NCBI GenBank assembly: GCA_964035795.1
Contig: OZ038320.1
Location: 13,972,776 to 14,036,775 of the forward strand
Direction: 5' to 3'
DNA length: 64,000 nucleotides
From: Pterobdella sp. o SKG-2022
Taxonomy: Eukaryota; Annelida; Clitellata; Hirudinida; Piscicolidae
Shown here: positions 51,801 to 63,609 of the stretch, in pieces
Layout of the letters: each line of letters starts with the position of its first letter
Numbering within the stretch: position 1 is the first letter of the stretch
The notes under the pieces: model-generated
Seen by the model: only the letters and a program-made list of their open reading frames with translations
The model's database searches: none
Told to the model about the DNA's origin: nothing
Program-made: the position numbers and the translations under genes

Positions 51801-52046
51801 GTTTCCATTATTACAAAAACTAGTAGCTTGCTGTGTGATAAATCATACTTCCAAACATGAGTTTTAATAAATATTTCTCGTATTAAAATTTTGAACTATC
51901 AAAAAACTGTAAGTGAAACTGACTATTAACTTGCATTCTCACAAAAAAAATATCCTTTCAGATTTACATTCGAAGCAATCAAAGCAAGGCCAACCAAACA
52001 TGCCTTAGCAATCTGTCTTTTTTCTTTTTTGAACCCAAGAAACTAA
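48863..52046 (+). CDS. TXNDC11-like thioredoxin-fold protein, apparently C-terminally truncated
   Basis: Pieces in order: Lys/Asn-rich open stretch 48863-49117; a second frame at about 49095-49289 ending SLVLLRFYAD; 49519-49627 (CGLNPPYHHSMVKAAFF, VAFVDVNVELC); 49709-49850 (TVICLPSFTFLVGGESRLSY, VLKDHVEKFL); 50064-50127; 50510-about 50650 (DLLKEYEHIIPHFSGLSDSS); 51053-51146; 51718-51795 (QFSREDLIGG); 51962-52046 (ALAICLFSFLNPRN, stop). The beta-alpha-beta order and the cis-Pro region mark a thioredoxin fold. Short matches along its length fit the first half of TXNDC11, an ER-membrane partner of dual oxidases. The active site keeps only one Cys (ADCGLN). The second thioredoxin domain and coiled coil of TXNDC11 are missing. 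Two phase conflicts (near 49100 and between 49627 and 49709) remain, so this is either a decaying paralogue or a misassembled model. Confidence 0.5.
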
Positions 52047-52367
52047 AAAAGATATTTATTTGAATTGTTGATTCTAGCTAAAATAAAGTATTCTTTTGGA
52101 ATATTTATATTTTTATGCTTCAACTTGAAAGTGGTATTTCCTTTTATAAACGTGAGACCTGATAAATAAATTTATCTTTAAAATGCCTTATATAATCGTG
52201 TAAAGTGTCGTTTTATATAATCTCCTAAAGTGTTCAAGAACAACGCTTCATATAAATGAATGAAAATTATTTCAAAAAAATAAATTTTAAAGAAATTAAA
52301 ATATTTATATCTTTTTAAAAAAATAAATAAAGAATATTTACTAAAAGTAAAAAACTGATTAAAGCAA

Positions 52368-55300
52368 ATGGCAAAGACCGAGTCAACGGAGGTAGTGGAG
52401 GTAAGGGTGAAAAATGAGGTTGATGTCAATATCATGGAACGTGCTCAATGGGGAGGCAAGCTAGAATTCATTCTGACGTGCATTGGAGCTGGAGTTGGAC
52501 TTGGTAATGTATGGAGGTTCCCTTATTTGCTGTACAAGAGTGGGGGAGGTAAGTCGGTTGCAAAACTTTTAAATTCTATCATTCGTACTGTGTTATTACG
52601 GATATTAAAATAGTGGTTGCATATGCAAAAATTTCATACCACATTTGAGGTACCTTCTGCATGCAACTTCTATCGGCTGGTGCTTCAAATACTTGCGAAT
52701 TATAATAAAATTTTAAAAACTTCTGTATATTTTTATGACTTCGAATATCAAGTATAGAATAAAAGAATGTTACTCAGCACCGTTCAAAGCAATTGCCTTA
52801 ATCTTCTTATGAATCCAGTATATTTGGTGCAACTGTGAACTGTTTATGAGATGGTTAAAAAAAATAATGAAGTTTGATGAAAACTTTCAAAACTCGCACA
52901 TCAAGTATATAATAAAAATCTTTCTGATAGTTTCCTGAAAACTAAAAAGAACTTTTTTCGAAAAAAAGTTTATTCAAGAAAAACCGGCTAAAACTTTCGA
53001 TAAATGAATCCTTATAATCTCTTAGACAATCAGTTGATTTTGTTAATAAACCTGTTTTTGAAAAAGATTTTTTCATAATTTTGAAAAAACTATGAGTCAA
53101 GTTATTGGAAAACTCACGATGTCTCTAAAAATCTTATAGAAAATATAAAATTTAACTAGTGTTTCATCCTTTGAAATGGAAAAATATTAGTAATCACGAC
53201 ATTTGTGAAGTTTAAAAAATAGCTAATTTGGTTTCTGAATTATTCAAATTTGAAACAAAAATTCTAAAAAACGAGTGTTTTAACTTCCTATATACAGGTA
53301 TCTCTGAAATTGAAGGAGTTAATATAATGCGGTATTTATACAGCGCTTGTCCTTATAGCTCAAAGCGCTTGCTACAAATTTTATGTAGCCAAAACACACT
53401 GTGAAACAGAGTGCTAATTGTCGGCCCATGCGGGATTGAACCCAGTAACTTCAGTCAATTAGTCTAGCTGAGCTAAATCGAGCCGAAGAGTTGAATTAAT
53501 CTATCGATATTATTTGACTGATTAACTTCGCAAACATTGTGTTTTTTGTTTCCAAATCTTATGATGTTAATAAATAAATAAATAAGATTAGTTTACAAAA
53601 ATTTTTAATAGGGATATTTAGCCCAGAGGGTTTCATTCATAAATAAAAACAATAATTTGTTAGAAACATCTTATGTATCTTTTGTATAAAAGTTTTATTG
53701 ATTTTTTATTGTCCAGTTTTAGATACATTTATTGTTTCCCAAAACTAGAGTTTTTGATAAGTACAATCTTATCATAATTCATTAGTAACAGCAATAACTT
53801 CAATGCTTTGTGAATATTCAAATTCTTATTCATAGTTATAATTATTTGAAGTACCTCTTAATCTGTTTGAAACAATTTGTTGATATTTTAGGAAACTTAT
53901 ATTTGAAGTGTTCACTATCGTGTTTTTCTTCTGTCGCAGCAGAACCGAGACACACGTAGCACAACCTCACAAAAAAGTATTTGATTGGTTGACAATCAAT
54001 AAAAAAATAAATATAAAAAATCATTCAGTTGGATAATAATATTTATTAAATAATATTTAGATAATTTTTTATTTTTATTTTTATTGATCGTTAGCCAGTC
54101 AAATATTTTTTTTGAGGTTGTGTTTTGGTTCTGCTTTGACAGAAGAAACATACGATATTGAACGCTGTATTTGAGCATATTTACTTCAATGATGAATAAT
54201 GATGATGACCTTCTCACTCTTCAAGGCATCTTAAACTAATTCAATATCTTTTACAAAATCTTACAATATTATATAAATTGTTTATAAAAAAACTAAATAT
54301 TGAAAAAAGTATCAATCAAAAAAATTCATTATTAAATTTGGATAAATTACATTTAAACTCCACTTTAAAAATTTTTTTTTATAATTTTGAAGTGCTATTA
54401 CAAGATGTTTAAGATTTATTTAGATTGGAACTCCAAGTTATTCAAGGACAAAGCTTTTCAATATTCAAGATATATTTGATGCCTCACTCAAAACAATTTT
54501 TTTCTCTTTTGTTCTTTTTTGTTTTTTCTTTTGTAACTCTTTTTTATAATATTCTCTGATTCATCTTGAATTTTATCACTAAAGCTTTCGAGTCTGCTGC
54601 TCGCCTAGTCTCCCATATCTTTTTATCTCATACCAACCTCCACTGGCTTTTTTACTATTGCTCATCATATAAGAATATATTTTCTAATGTATACATTTTT
54701 TAAATATAATTCTCTTTTCTACCTTTACAACGTTATATATCTCTTAAGTGTGCCGACCTACGATCCTCTACTCGCTCTCAACCTTTTATTCTCTTTTCCA
54801 CTTCTATACTGAATCTGCTTTTTATTTCTCCAGCCCTTTCTTTCTAAAATACTTCTTCAATTTAAATCTTTTTTTACTTACTTTTTTTTTAAGTTTATAT
54901 AAATGGTTCGTAGCAGAGTGATTCTTCAAGGTGCAAGGAGTGCTATTAAAATGATATATTACTTCTACTATATATAGGGTTTCACGTACTGATGAATAAT
55001 CTTTGCGACCAATTATATAAGTTTTGTCTAAAGAAATGATTTTTCTTTTAATCTATGCAATATTGAATTTAAAATATAAAAAATTCAGAAAAAATGAATA
55101 ATTAAAGTAAAAAACTATAATCTATCATTTTAAAAACTATTAAGTTGTTTGCAAAGAGTATCTTATCCGTCAAGAAAGTTTTTTATTTGAACGAAAAAAT
55201 ATCTAATATGTTGGTAAGATTGCTAATAGCATTTGAACCCATAATATGAACGGTTAATACTTGATGATGATTAACAAACGAAAACTCCAATATTTAAGGT

Positions 55301-58300
55301 ATTGGTACTCACGAAAACAATTTTGTAACCAAATACTTCAAAACTATTTTAAAATGAAATTTTTTTCTCTATGCTAATTAAATTAATTTCCAATATTTCT
55401 GTATTGTTTAAAGCTTTAAATTTGAGCAAAACAATCAAACTGAGTGTGGTAACATTTTTGAAATTTGAAAAAAAACAAAGAAATTAAGATACAAAGATGC
55501 GTATTAAAAGCGATACTTTGAATTATAAGCTGTTTCAGCGTTGTAAGGCTTTTCATTTTTTATAATATGGTTAAAACTTTGTTTCGCGAACCATCAAAAG
55601 CCCTCCAATGAGCCAGATGTTTACATAATTTGTTAGTGTGTAGGTCAATTAAGTCCTAAATCCTTGTTTGTCAATACCACGATGATCATCTATCATCTAC
55701 CAATGTGTTCTCATGAGCCATTACATATGGAGTGAAAGAACATGACCTTACACCCATCCGCTAAAATAAAAGATGGATCTTATATGCATTCAGGCCTGAT
55801 AGAAATATGATCACTTTTGTGGACTGAAAAATGCAGATATTATAGAATAGCATGAAAATGACCTACAGGTGCCTTTCTTATTCCCTTCACCATCATGCTC
55901 TTCATCATTGGAATCCCCATCTTCATGCTGGAAATCTCCTTGGGCCAGTTTTCAAGCCTCAGTCCCATCCAAGTGTTCAAGATCAGTCCCATTCTCAAAG
56001 GTTTGAGCTACAGTTCCATAAAATAACTTATAATTTTAATTCATGGTAATAACGGTTTTTTTTATTCAAGCTTTCAGAACTTTTTTGAAATTTTTATCTT
56101 CAGTTTAATTTGATAATAATGGATTAGACATTGAATGGTTATCCCAAGCTTTTAAAAACAAGTCTTTGAGGAGGTTATCTGGAAAGACTATAATGCAAAA
56201 GTTACTTTCATACTATCACTAAAATATAAGAAAAAAGAAAAAAAATTGTTAACAATTTTCAGACAAAAGCTTTTATTTAGCAAGAAATTCCTTTCCACGC
56301 ACATATTGTCATTCAATGTAGTTTCAAATAGTTATAACTATTCTAAACTGAATCGTATCAATCATTTGTTGCATTTAAAGGTATGTCCTACACCATGGTT
56401 ATAACTGAGTGGCTGGTATCTCTGTACTACTGTGTCATTATAAGTTGGTGCATTTACTATTTCTTCTGCTCCTTCTCCACCAACCTTCCCTGGGAGAGCT
56501 GCAGTTACCCATGGAACACCATCTACTGCGCTGAGACTGAAGAACTCAAAAACTTGACCAGTTAGTGGTGATAAGTATATGTTAAATCTTCAAAAATAAC
56601 GATGTTATATTTAACATATATAAAAACAATGAAATTAGTAATATTCATTTTAGAGACATTGTGTGTATCCTTTTGTTTTCAATTGTTTATCGTTTATTTC
56701 TTCAAAAATGTATTTTTCATAACTAAAAGTAATAAACAGAGTTGGACGGTAATTGGGTGGTGAGGAATGGAGTGAACATGAGTCGGCAAGAGATAAAGAC
56801 GTGCAGTGAAGAGTTTTTTTAGTGAGCTTTATTATATTATTCAAAATTCATTTAACACTCACTCAACCTAATTGAACTCAAAGTGCTCACTTCAAACTTT
56901 TTCAATCAAGTATAGTATGGTGGTATGATTAACAAACACACCAATTCAAATCAAGCCCTTTTATCAACTGAACAACCGAAATTTTTTAAAGTTGTACTCA
57001 CACCATTAAGTGAAATATATAAAACAAGTTTTTATAAGAATAAAAGTATTTGATTTGAATTGATTTCATTCTCAGCTAATTAAGGTTCTCAACAAATAAA
57101 CTTGGTTAAAAACAACACCAAAAATATGCCAAGAATGACAAATGTGAAACTATTTACAGTTGAATTTTTAAGTCTAGAAACTTTAACACCTAAAGTTTCA
57201 TAAAAACTGAAGCTTTTTTAACCCTATATATGCTCTATTTAAATCGACTCACCCTCAATAAAGCTTCTTCATGAACAAAACTTATGTTCACTATTCAAAC
57301 ACTAAAAGTGGTAAAAATGGTTTTTGGGCAAAAATTTAATATAAAGTATACAAAACTGTGATGAAGTTAAAATTTTTGTATGGGCTGGAAGCCATTCCTA
57401 CAAAAAACAAAAGACTGAAATGAGTTGGTCAAAGAGTCTGTACATTGAGACCAGGTTTAAGGGTATATTAAGAAGAAATAGAAACAATTGGAAGAAATTG
57501 TTTTAAACAGATATATAAACTGAGAAACAAACAGAAAATTGAAGAGATTCCTTTAAAAATAGAAAATGACCAAAACACGGTATTATAAGAAGGTTGAATT
57601 GTTGTAGCAATTCTTGATATTAAAAGTCTAAAAAAAATCAGTGATGCTATTCAAACATCTTATCAAAATTCTATACTCATTTTGTTATTCCAATGCATCT
57701 TATTGTTAGAAATGTTAAAATGCTAGAAAAAATTTCAATAAAATATACGTTGAATAATGAATTAGTTTATTGGTACTTTTCAGGTAATGAAATGATAATT
57801 GATGAATGGGGTTTAATGTTGAAGTCTAGAAAACTATTTTTTTCCCTTTCTTTTACCGATTTCTGGAAAAGCAAATATATGAAATGTATCTTCTAAAGTT
57901 AAGATTTCATTTTATTTCAAACATTCACGATGCCGCACATCCAATCACATTTATTTGTAGAAGCTCTCAGACAATCATATTTTCATAATTATTATATAAC
58001 ATAATTGCTTGCTTCTTTAATTTGATCAATATTTATGAATTTTATGAAGTTATATTTATCAAACAGTCGGAAAGTTCTGCAGATGTCAGATGGCATAGAT
58101 AGCACAGGTCAAGTGGTTTGGCAGATCGCTCTGTGCCTCTTGCTTGCTTGGATCATCGTCTTCCTGGTTCTAAGCAAAGGAATACAAACTTTAGGAAAGG
58201 TTGATTTGTATGTGTTGATTTTTTCAAAGGTTTTTTTACAGTGTTTTTTAATACATTTTTGATCATTTCAGTTAATGAGAGTTGCAATGGTAAATTATTT

Positions 58301-61300
58301 TGAGGTTTTTTTCGAAGTAACGAGTACTCAGGCTTATATATAATTAATTTTCGTCTAGACATAATCACAGTTAACAATGAGTCCCAATAATTCCTCGATA
58401 CGTATCTTTATCGATTTTTCAATGTTGTCCATGTTTACTTGAAGAGAGTTCATGTCATTTATTAATGTGTTGAGAAGAGTTGATGGTGGTCTGCCTCTTT
58501 TTCTCTTGGAATTTTTGAGGGCTTTGTCCAAAATGTTTTTTGCCGGCGGGTCGTTACGGCATATGTGTCCCAGCATTTTCAGCCTTCTCAATCTCACTTC
58601 CTAATGCAGAGGTGGTATGACGGAGTCGCATTCTTCGTTTTTCATAACATTTGGCCAATGAACTTTTTTCAGTCTTCAGGTTGTTGATTTTATCAATTTC
58701 TGTAGAATTTTCTATTAGGTTTCTTAGGTTTTTTTGTTTATCAGCCAGTGTGTATAGCTCGTGGTCTTCATATCTGTTTGATGGTGTCTTTTTAGATGAC
58801 TTTTTGAAGCAAGTATTTGATACTTGTTTTATGCTTATTAAAATTTCTTTAAGTGAAGTTGCTTGGCTTGTTTCTATTGATTTTTTGTAGGCTTGTTGGG
58901 TGATAAGGTCTTGGAAATTAGGTTTTTTATTGTAGTTTTTTGATTGGTTTGTCCAACATTTATATGGTTTGGGGTATTTAATTTGAACTATCAACAAGTT
59001 ATGATCACTCTGAGTAAGAGTTCCTCTGTATGTGTTACTGTCTTTGAGGAACTTTTTCAGTTTTTGGTGAATTAAGATAAAATCTATTACATTGTAGACT
59101 GTTTTGCCTCTCAGATGATATTTGATTTGAGGTTTTTCATACATGATTTGAGATTTATATAGAATTCTTCTAGTTCTTCTGGTTTTGAAGATGCTAGTAT
59201 GTTGTTTGAGGCGTACACGTTGATGATGTCTATTTTTTTCTTATTGTTTGATTTCGAGGTAAGCTGGTAAAAGCACACACGTTTTCCATATTCTATTATT
59301 TTGGTAAGTTGGAATATCTTCGAATTATAACATATTCCTAAACCATAGAACTGACAGCATTTTTTAAAGTTATTGTGTGGCTGTTTTTTGTTATGGTGTA
59401 AAGTTCGGTGCATTTCGTTTCTTGTAGGAGACAAAAGTCGAGTTTGAAGGACGCATTATCTTCCAGCAGACAATTTTGCTTGAATTTATTTGTTGATCCT
59501 CTTACATTGAATGTTGAAACGTTCATTGTAACTGTCGCAGATGTTTCCATTTAAGCTAATTCTCAGACTTACATGAAATTAAATTGTTTTCCAAACCTAT
59601 TTAGAGACTTTCAAAAATTAATCAACGACATGATAAAATGAGTTATTCCTACAAAAAGCTTTGTACATTTTTGTCAATAAGTCTGTTTTTTAAATAAAAA
59701 AACTCATCGATTCAAAAAAAATCTATTTAAAAAATTGAAAATTGAGAAAAAAGCTGTTTTATTTGAGCCATTTGAAGCTCTAAATGAATTCAGGTTTCAA
59801 GGATTATGTAATAATAAGACATTTGCTGCGAGTGCTCAAAAGATAAGCGATCGGCGTTTATGTCACTCTTTCAGTTAATATGTAGTGAAAAAGTCGATTG
59901 ATAATAAAAGGATGATTTTTTACATGTTTGAAAGTATAAATAAAAAACGAAATATATCTTTGATTTTGGAAAATATACTGCAATTTTTTCGGTTTTTAAA
60001 AATGCAACAAATAAAAAAAAACTTTGGAACTGAAAAAGTGATATTTCAAGCCTTGAAAAGTTACAGTGAAACACACAGACCCTTGAAGGACGGCTGTGCC
60101 ATGGAAGGGTCTGTCAAGATGACTTTTGAGCGTTTTAACATTTATTCGGTTCAGTAGAGGAAATTTTTTGTTTGAGGTTGAAGATGGTGACAAAGATGAA
60201 AATATTTGTTTATTTTTAGCTTTTTGGCTTTATCTTTAAAAGCCGTTTTATGTGTGAACCCAATTATACAGAATTTTAAAAAACAGCAAGATTAATTTTG
60301 GCCTATTTTTTCTTACGAAACAATAAGGAAAGCAGTTATAAAAAGATTAATATATTGATAAAAGTAATTCAACGTCAGCTTTGAAACGGGCTCAATTTGC
60401 GCCAGTCGGCATGTGTGGTCTATGTATCGAACTCAAACAAATTATAAAAGACTTTTGTATGCATAAAACTATATGAAACCATATGAATCAGTCCAAATGC
60501 TATCAAAAATTTAGTTAAAGACCAATTAATATTCGAAATTTTTAGTATTTTTGCTTATAAACTAGGATGGTATGAATCTGAATAAGATAGTTTCTACTTT
60601 TCACTTCATATTTCAATAATTTGAACAACCAATCGTTGGTTCTAAGCCAACTAGTTAACAAAAATGTAATTATTGAAAACAACATTACTTTTTTTGGAAT
60701 CGCAAATAATGTGATTGATGTTAAAACTCAATAACCAAATTATTTTTTGGTATTATGCTTTCATGTTCTTCCTCTTCACCAAACATCAAGGTAGTTTACT
60801 TCACCTCCACCTTCCCTTACATCCTCCTCACCATAATGCTGGTGATGGGAGTGTTGTTGCCAGGTTCTTCCAAAGGAATTGAGTTCTATATGATTCCTGA
60901 TTGGAGCAAACTCAAAGACCCCAGCGTTAGTTTGTCAATTTATCAATAGAATATATAACGTTACTTTGATCTTTTCATTGACTTTGATGCTTTTAAATAT
61001 ATATTTTTTAAGTTCAAAAACATAAAACATTGTGAATGATTCTCATGAAATGCGCCAATGAAGGTGTGGTCTGGTGCTGCAACCCAAGTGTTTTACTCTC
61101 TCTCATCCTGCACTGGTGCTCTCATCGCTATGAGCTCATACAACCAGTTCCATAACAACACTATCAGGTTAGTTACTGCATGATTCAATACATGAATAAC
61201 TTATACAGCTCTCGGAAGCATCTAGAATTTATCAACGTTAAACGCTATACCGAACTATATTCATGTTATTCAATTTACTATGCTCCCCAAGCCTAGAAAA

Positions 61301-63609
61301 TATCTGCTTGGCTTAACGATGATCTTTAAAGCATTATATTAAAAGCTCAAAACTTCTGCCGTTATCAAATGAAACTATCAACAATAATTAAATGGGAATT
61401 AGATAAATAAACAAATTAATTAATTAATATATGTCATTTCAATTAAATTAACTAATATATTACAGAGATTCTATTCTGGTTCCGATTTGCAATTTCTTGA
61501 CGAGCATCTACGCAGGCTTCGTGATCTTCAGTGTGCTGGGGTACATGGCGGAGATGAAGGGGGTCGAAGTATCCGATGTAGCTGCCGATGGTTAGCTTCT
61601 AAGCATTCAAAAAATAATAATTATATGAATGTGTAACTTTTGATCGTTTTGAACATACAAATATACAGTTTTTATAATATTCCGTTAAATATTTTTATTG
61701 AAGAAGAAAAAAAAATGTTGTCGATTTACTCACAAAGGCCCAGGCTTGGTGTTCGTGGTCTACCCTGAAGCCTTGAGCTTGATGCCCCTGCCTCAACTTT
61801 GGAACGCCCTATTCTTCTTCATGATGATCATACTTGGACTCAGCTCCATGGTAACATTTTAGATTTACAAAAAAAATTTAATTTTTATAATCACTTGCAA
61901 TAGTATATAACATGGTTCAGTTTTCAAAAAATATTTTGAGCTATATTATTTTTCAAACCTATCTTCAGTAAATCATAAAAAGTTAAAATTTCTAAATTTT
62001 AGTTTTCTATGTCAGAGAGCTTTTTCACATCTTTTTCGGACGAGTTCCCCAATCTATTCAGAAGCAGTCGAAACAGAATATACATAGTGAGAGCCGTTGG
62101 AATATTTTGTTTCTATCTCCTTTCTTTTCCCATGATCACCAATGTGAGTTTGTGTTTTGAAACATTTAAATATTTGATAACTTCACTGCACGAAATGCTT
62201 TAAGAAGTATTAAACTTTCATCTTCCAGGGAGGGTTTTACTGGTTCACGTTGGTTGATTTCTATGTAGGAGGATACCCCCTGCTTGTGTTGGCAGTTCTT
62301 GAGATAGCCCTCATCTCATATATCTATGGTAAGTGAAACGTGATATGATGAAAATTGGAAAAGTATTCACACAAAACAGAAAACAGTGAAAACAATGTGG
62401 AGAATCTAAATATGTGATAAAAATGTAATTATATATTCCAAATTCCACCAAAACAAGAGATATGCTTCTCCCATTAAAGGACACCAACGTTACGTGGAGG
62501 ACATCAAGATGATGGTCGGAGATCGCAACATCATTCTCAACTTCTTCAGAGTAGCCTGGGTTTTCATCACACCAGTTTTCATAATGGTGAACCCATATTT
62601 GCATTATGGAACTATGATATTAATATGCAGATGTGCTGTTATGCCTCAAGGTCTTAATACCTCAATCATAAGTAAATTTTACAACAGGTTCAATGGACAT
62701 AATAGTCTATCCAACTCATAAATGCCGAAGCAGCCTCGATAATCCTCTATATAATATTTAGTAATACTTGTGATGAGTGTGTTTTTATTAGCAAAACTCA
62801 GTTTTTTCAAGTTTCAGCTAAATCTTCAATAGTTTTTAGCTCTTCATGTACATTTATCAACTGCTTTTTATTCCTCTCATTACCTCTATGCATTTCATTA
62901 GAGTAATGAGTATAATCTATAGAATAAACATTTTAAAAAATTTTAATTAAATCCATTCAAGTTGTCTATAATAGCTTCTATCATGAGCTACTCAATACCA
63001 ACTCTCTTCGACGATGCCTACGTGTTTCCATACTGGTCAGAGGTAGTGGGCTGGATTCTTGTTACCTTCGTTCTCATGTTCATTCCCGGCTACTTCTTTT
63101 TATACATTGCCGTTGATCTTTGGAAGGTTGAAACAATAAATTGATTATAATCTTTTATTGTTAACTTACTTATATTTTTCATTTTGAAAATTTATTTTTT
63201 TGTATTGTTTTTGGATATTGATGATAGAAAGTAATTTAATTAAGTCCACTAAGCTTTTTGAAAATCTTACATTATCAAGTGAACAAGAGAAAACATTTGA
63301 TACAGATATTCAGTATTATCATTGAAAGTTCAAGAATAAAAACTGACGTTAAAATTTGCGCAATATTTGCTAACACTTAACTCAACTTTGAAACTTGTAA
63401 AGATAATAAAAGCGGGATTTCAGCCCGAGGACGACTGGGGTCCGTATGACAACAAGGACAGAACGGGAAGATATGCGCCAAAAGTTGAGAGTGAGAGAAA
63501 GGAAGTTGAAGCAGATGATTATAATGTAATAAATTCAAATAATAAAAATTATTCATACCAGATTAACTATGGCTTTTCTCCCTACGTTCACAACCAAACG
63601 TCGTTTTAA
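52368..63609 (+). CDS. SLC6-family sodium-coupled neurotransmitter/amino-acid transporter
   Basis: Exons: 52368-52548, 55869-56000, 56381-56560, (one short exon not found), 58067-58199, 60791-60925, 61064-61167, 61466-61590, 61738-61850, 62003-62143, 62229-62328, 62480-62586, 62962-63126, 63403-63609; about 608 aa. It is a plasma-membrane symporter with the LeuT fold and 12 TM segments. TM1 carries [20 protein letters not shown], the unwound sodium/substrate site. G44 occupies the position that is Asp in monoamine transporters, which implies an amino-acid-type substrate. Other landmarks: [15 protein letters not shown] (TM2), a Trp/Cys-rich loop (WESCSYPW), [11 protein letters not shown] (TM4), [15 protein letters not shown] (TM5), [20 protein letters not shown] (TM6) and [15 protein letters not shown]8 reads ILGLSSMF where most members have GLDS. 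The C-terminal tail is polar. The phase (1 before, 2 after) shows one extracellular-loop exon is missing between 56560 and 58067. Exact substrate unknown. Confidence 0.9.
53317..53485 (-). mobile_element. tRNA-derived SINE, copy D
   Basis: Minus-strand element with GGCTCGATTTAGCTCAGCTA (A box), GGGTTCAATCCCGCATGGGC (B box), TAGCACTCTGTTTCACAGTG and AAGCGCTTTGAGCTATAAGG. Close to copy A. It lies in the first intron of the SLC6 gene. Confidence 0.85.
53910..54163. repeat. Foldback element, second type
   Basis: Imperfect inverted repeat: GTTCACTATCGTGTTTTTCTTCTGTC near 53910 pairs with GACAGAAGAAACATACGATA...GAAC ending at 54163. Inner blocks (AGCAGAACC/GGTTCTGCT, ACAACCTCA/TGAGGTTGT, TATTTGATTGG/CCAGTCAAATA) also pair. 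The centre is AT-only (about 54000-54080). It has no ORF. It is unrelated in sequence to the other three foldbacks, so it is probably a different non-autonomous DNA transposon. It lies in the first SLC6 intron. Confidence 0.75.
54164..55868. other. Rest of the large first SLC6 intron
   Basis: AT-rich sequence with no recognised exon. 54590-54890 on the plus strand resembles a highly eroded CR1/L2 tail (compare the LINE at 33735-34430: words such as CTGCTCGCCTAGTCTCCCAT and the CTACTCGCTCTCAACC region line up). This suggests another very old copy, in the opposite orientation. Confidence 0.4.
56938..57075. repeat. Foldback (MITE-like) element, copy 3
   Basis: Left arm CCAATTCAAATCAAGCCCTTTTATCAACTG (from about 56941) pairs with the right-hand TAAAAGTATTTGATTTGAATTG (ending about 57062). 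The centre contains AGTTGTACTCACACCATTAAGTG, comparable to GGTTGAACTCACTTCAACAAG in copy 2 (17734-17924). It is more diverged than copy 2. It lies in an SLC6 intron. Confidence 0.6.
58355..59553 (-). mobile_element. LINE derivative: endonuclease domain joined to the C-terminus, reverse transcriptase deleted
   Basis: Minus strand, starting at an ATG at 59550: [30 protein letters not shown] (AP-endonuclease metal-binding boxes), [10 protein letters not shown], then in the next open stretch (58554-59144) [16 protein letters not shown] and [16 protein letters not shown] (the terminal SDH box). At about 58590 the sequence switches directly to [20 protein letters not shown] and [12 protein letters not shown], the extreme LINE carboxy-terminus. 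No reverse transcriptase palm (YADD) lies between. Two or three frameshifts separate the pieces. It lies antisense in the SLC6 intron after 58199. Confidence 0.82.
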
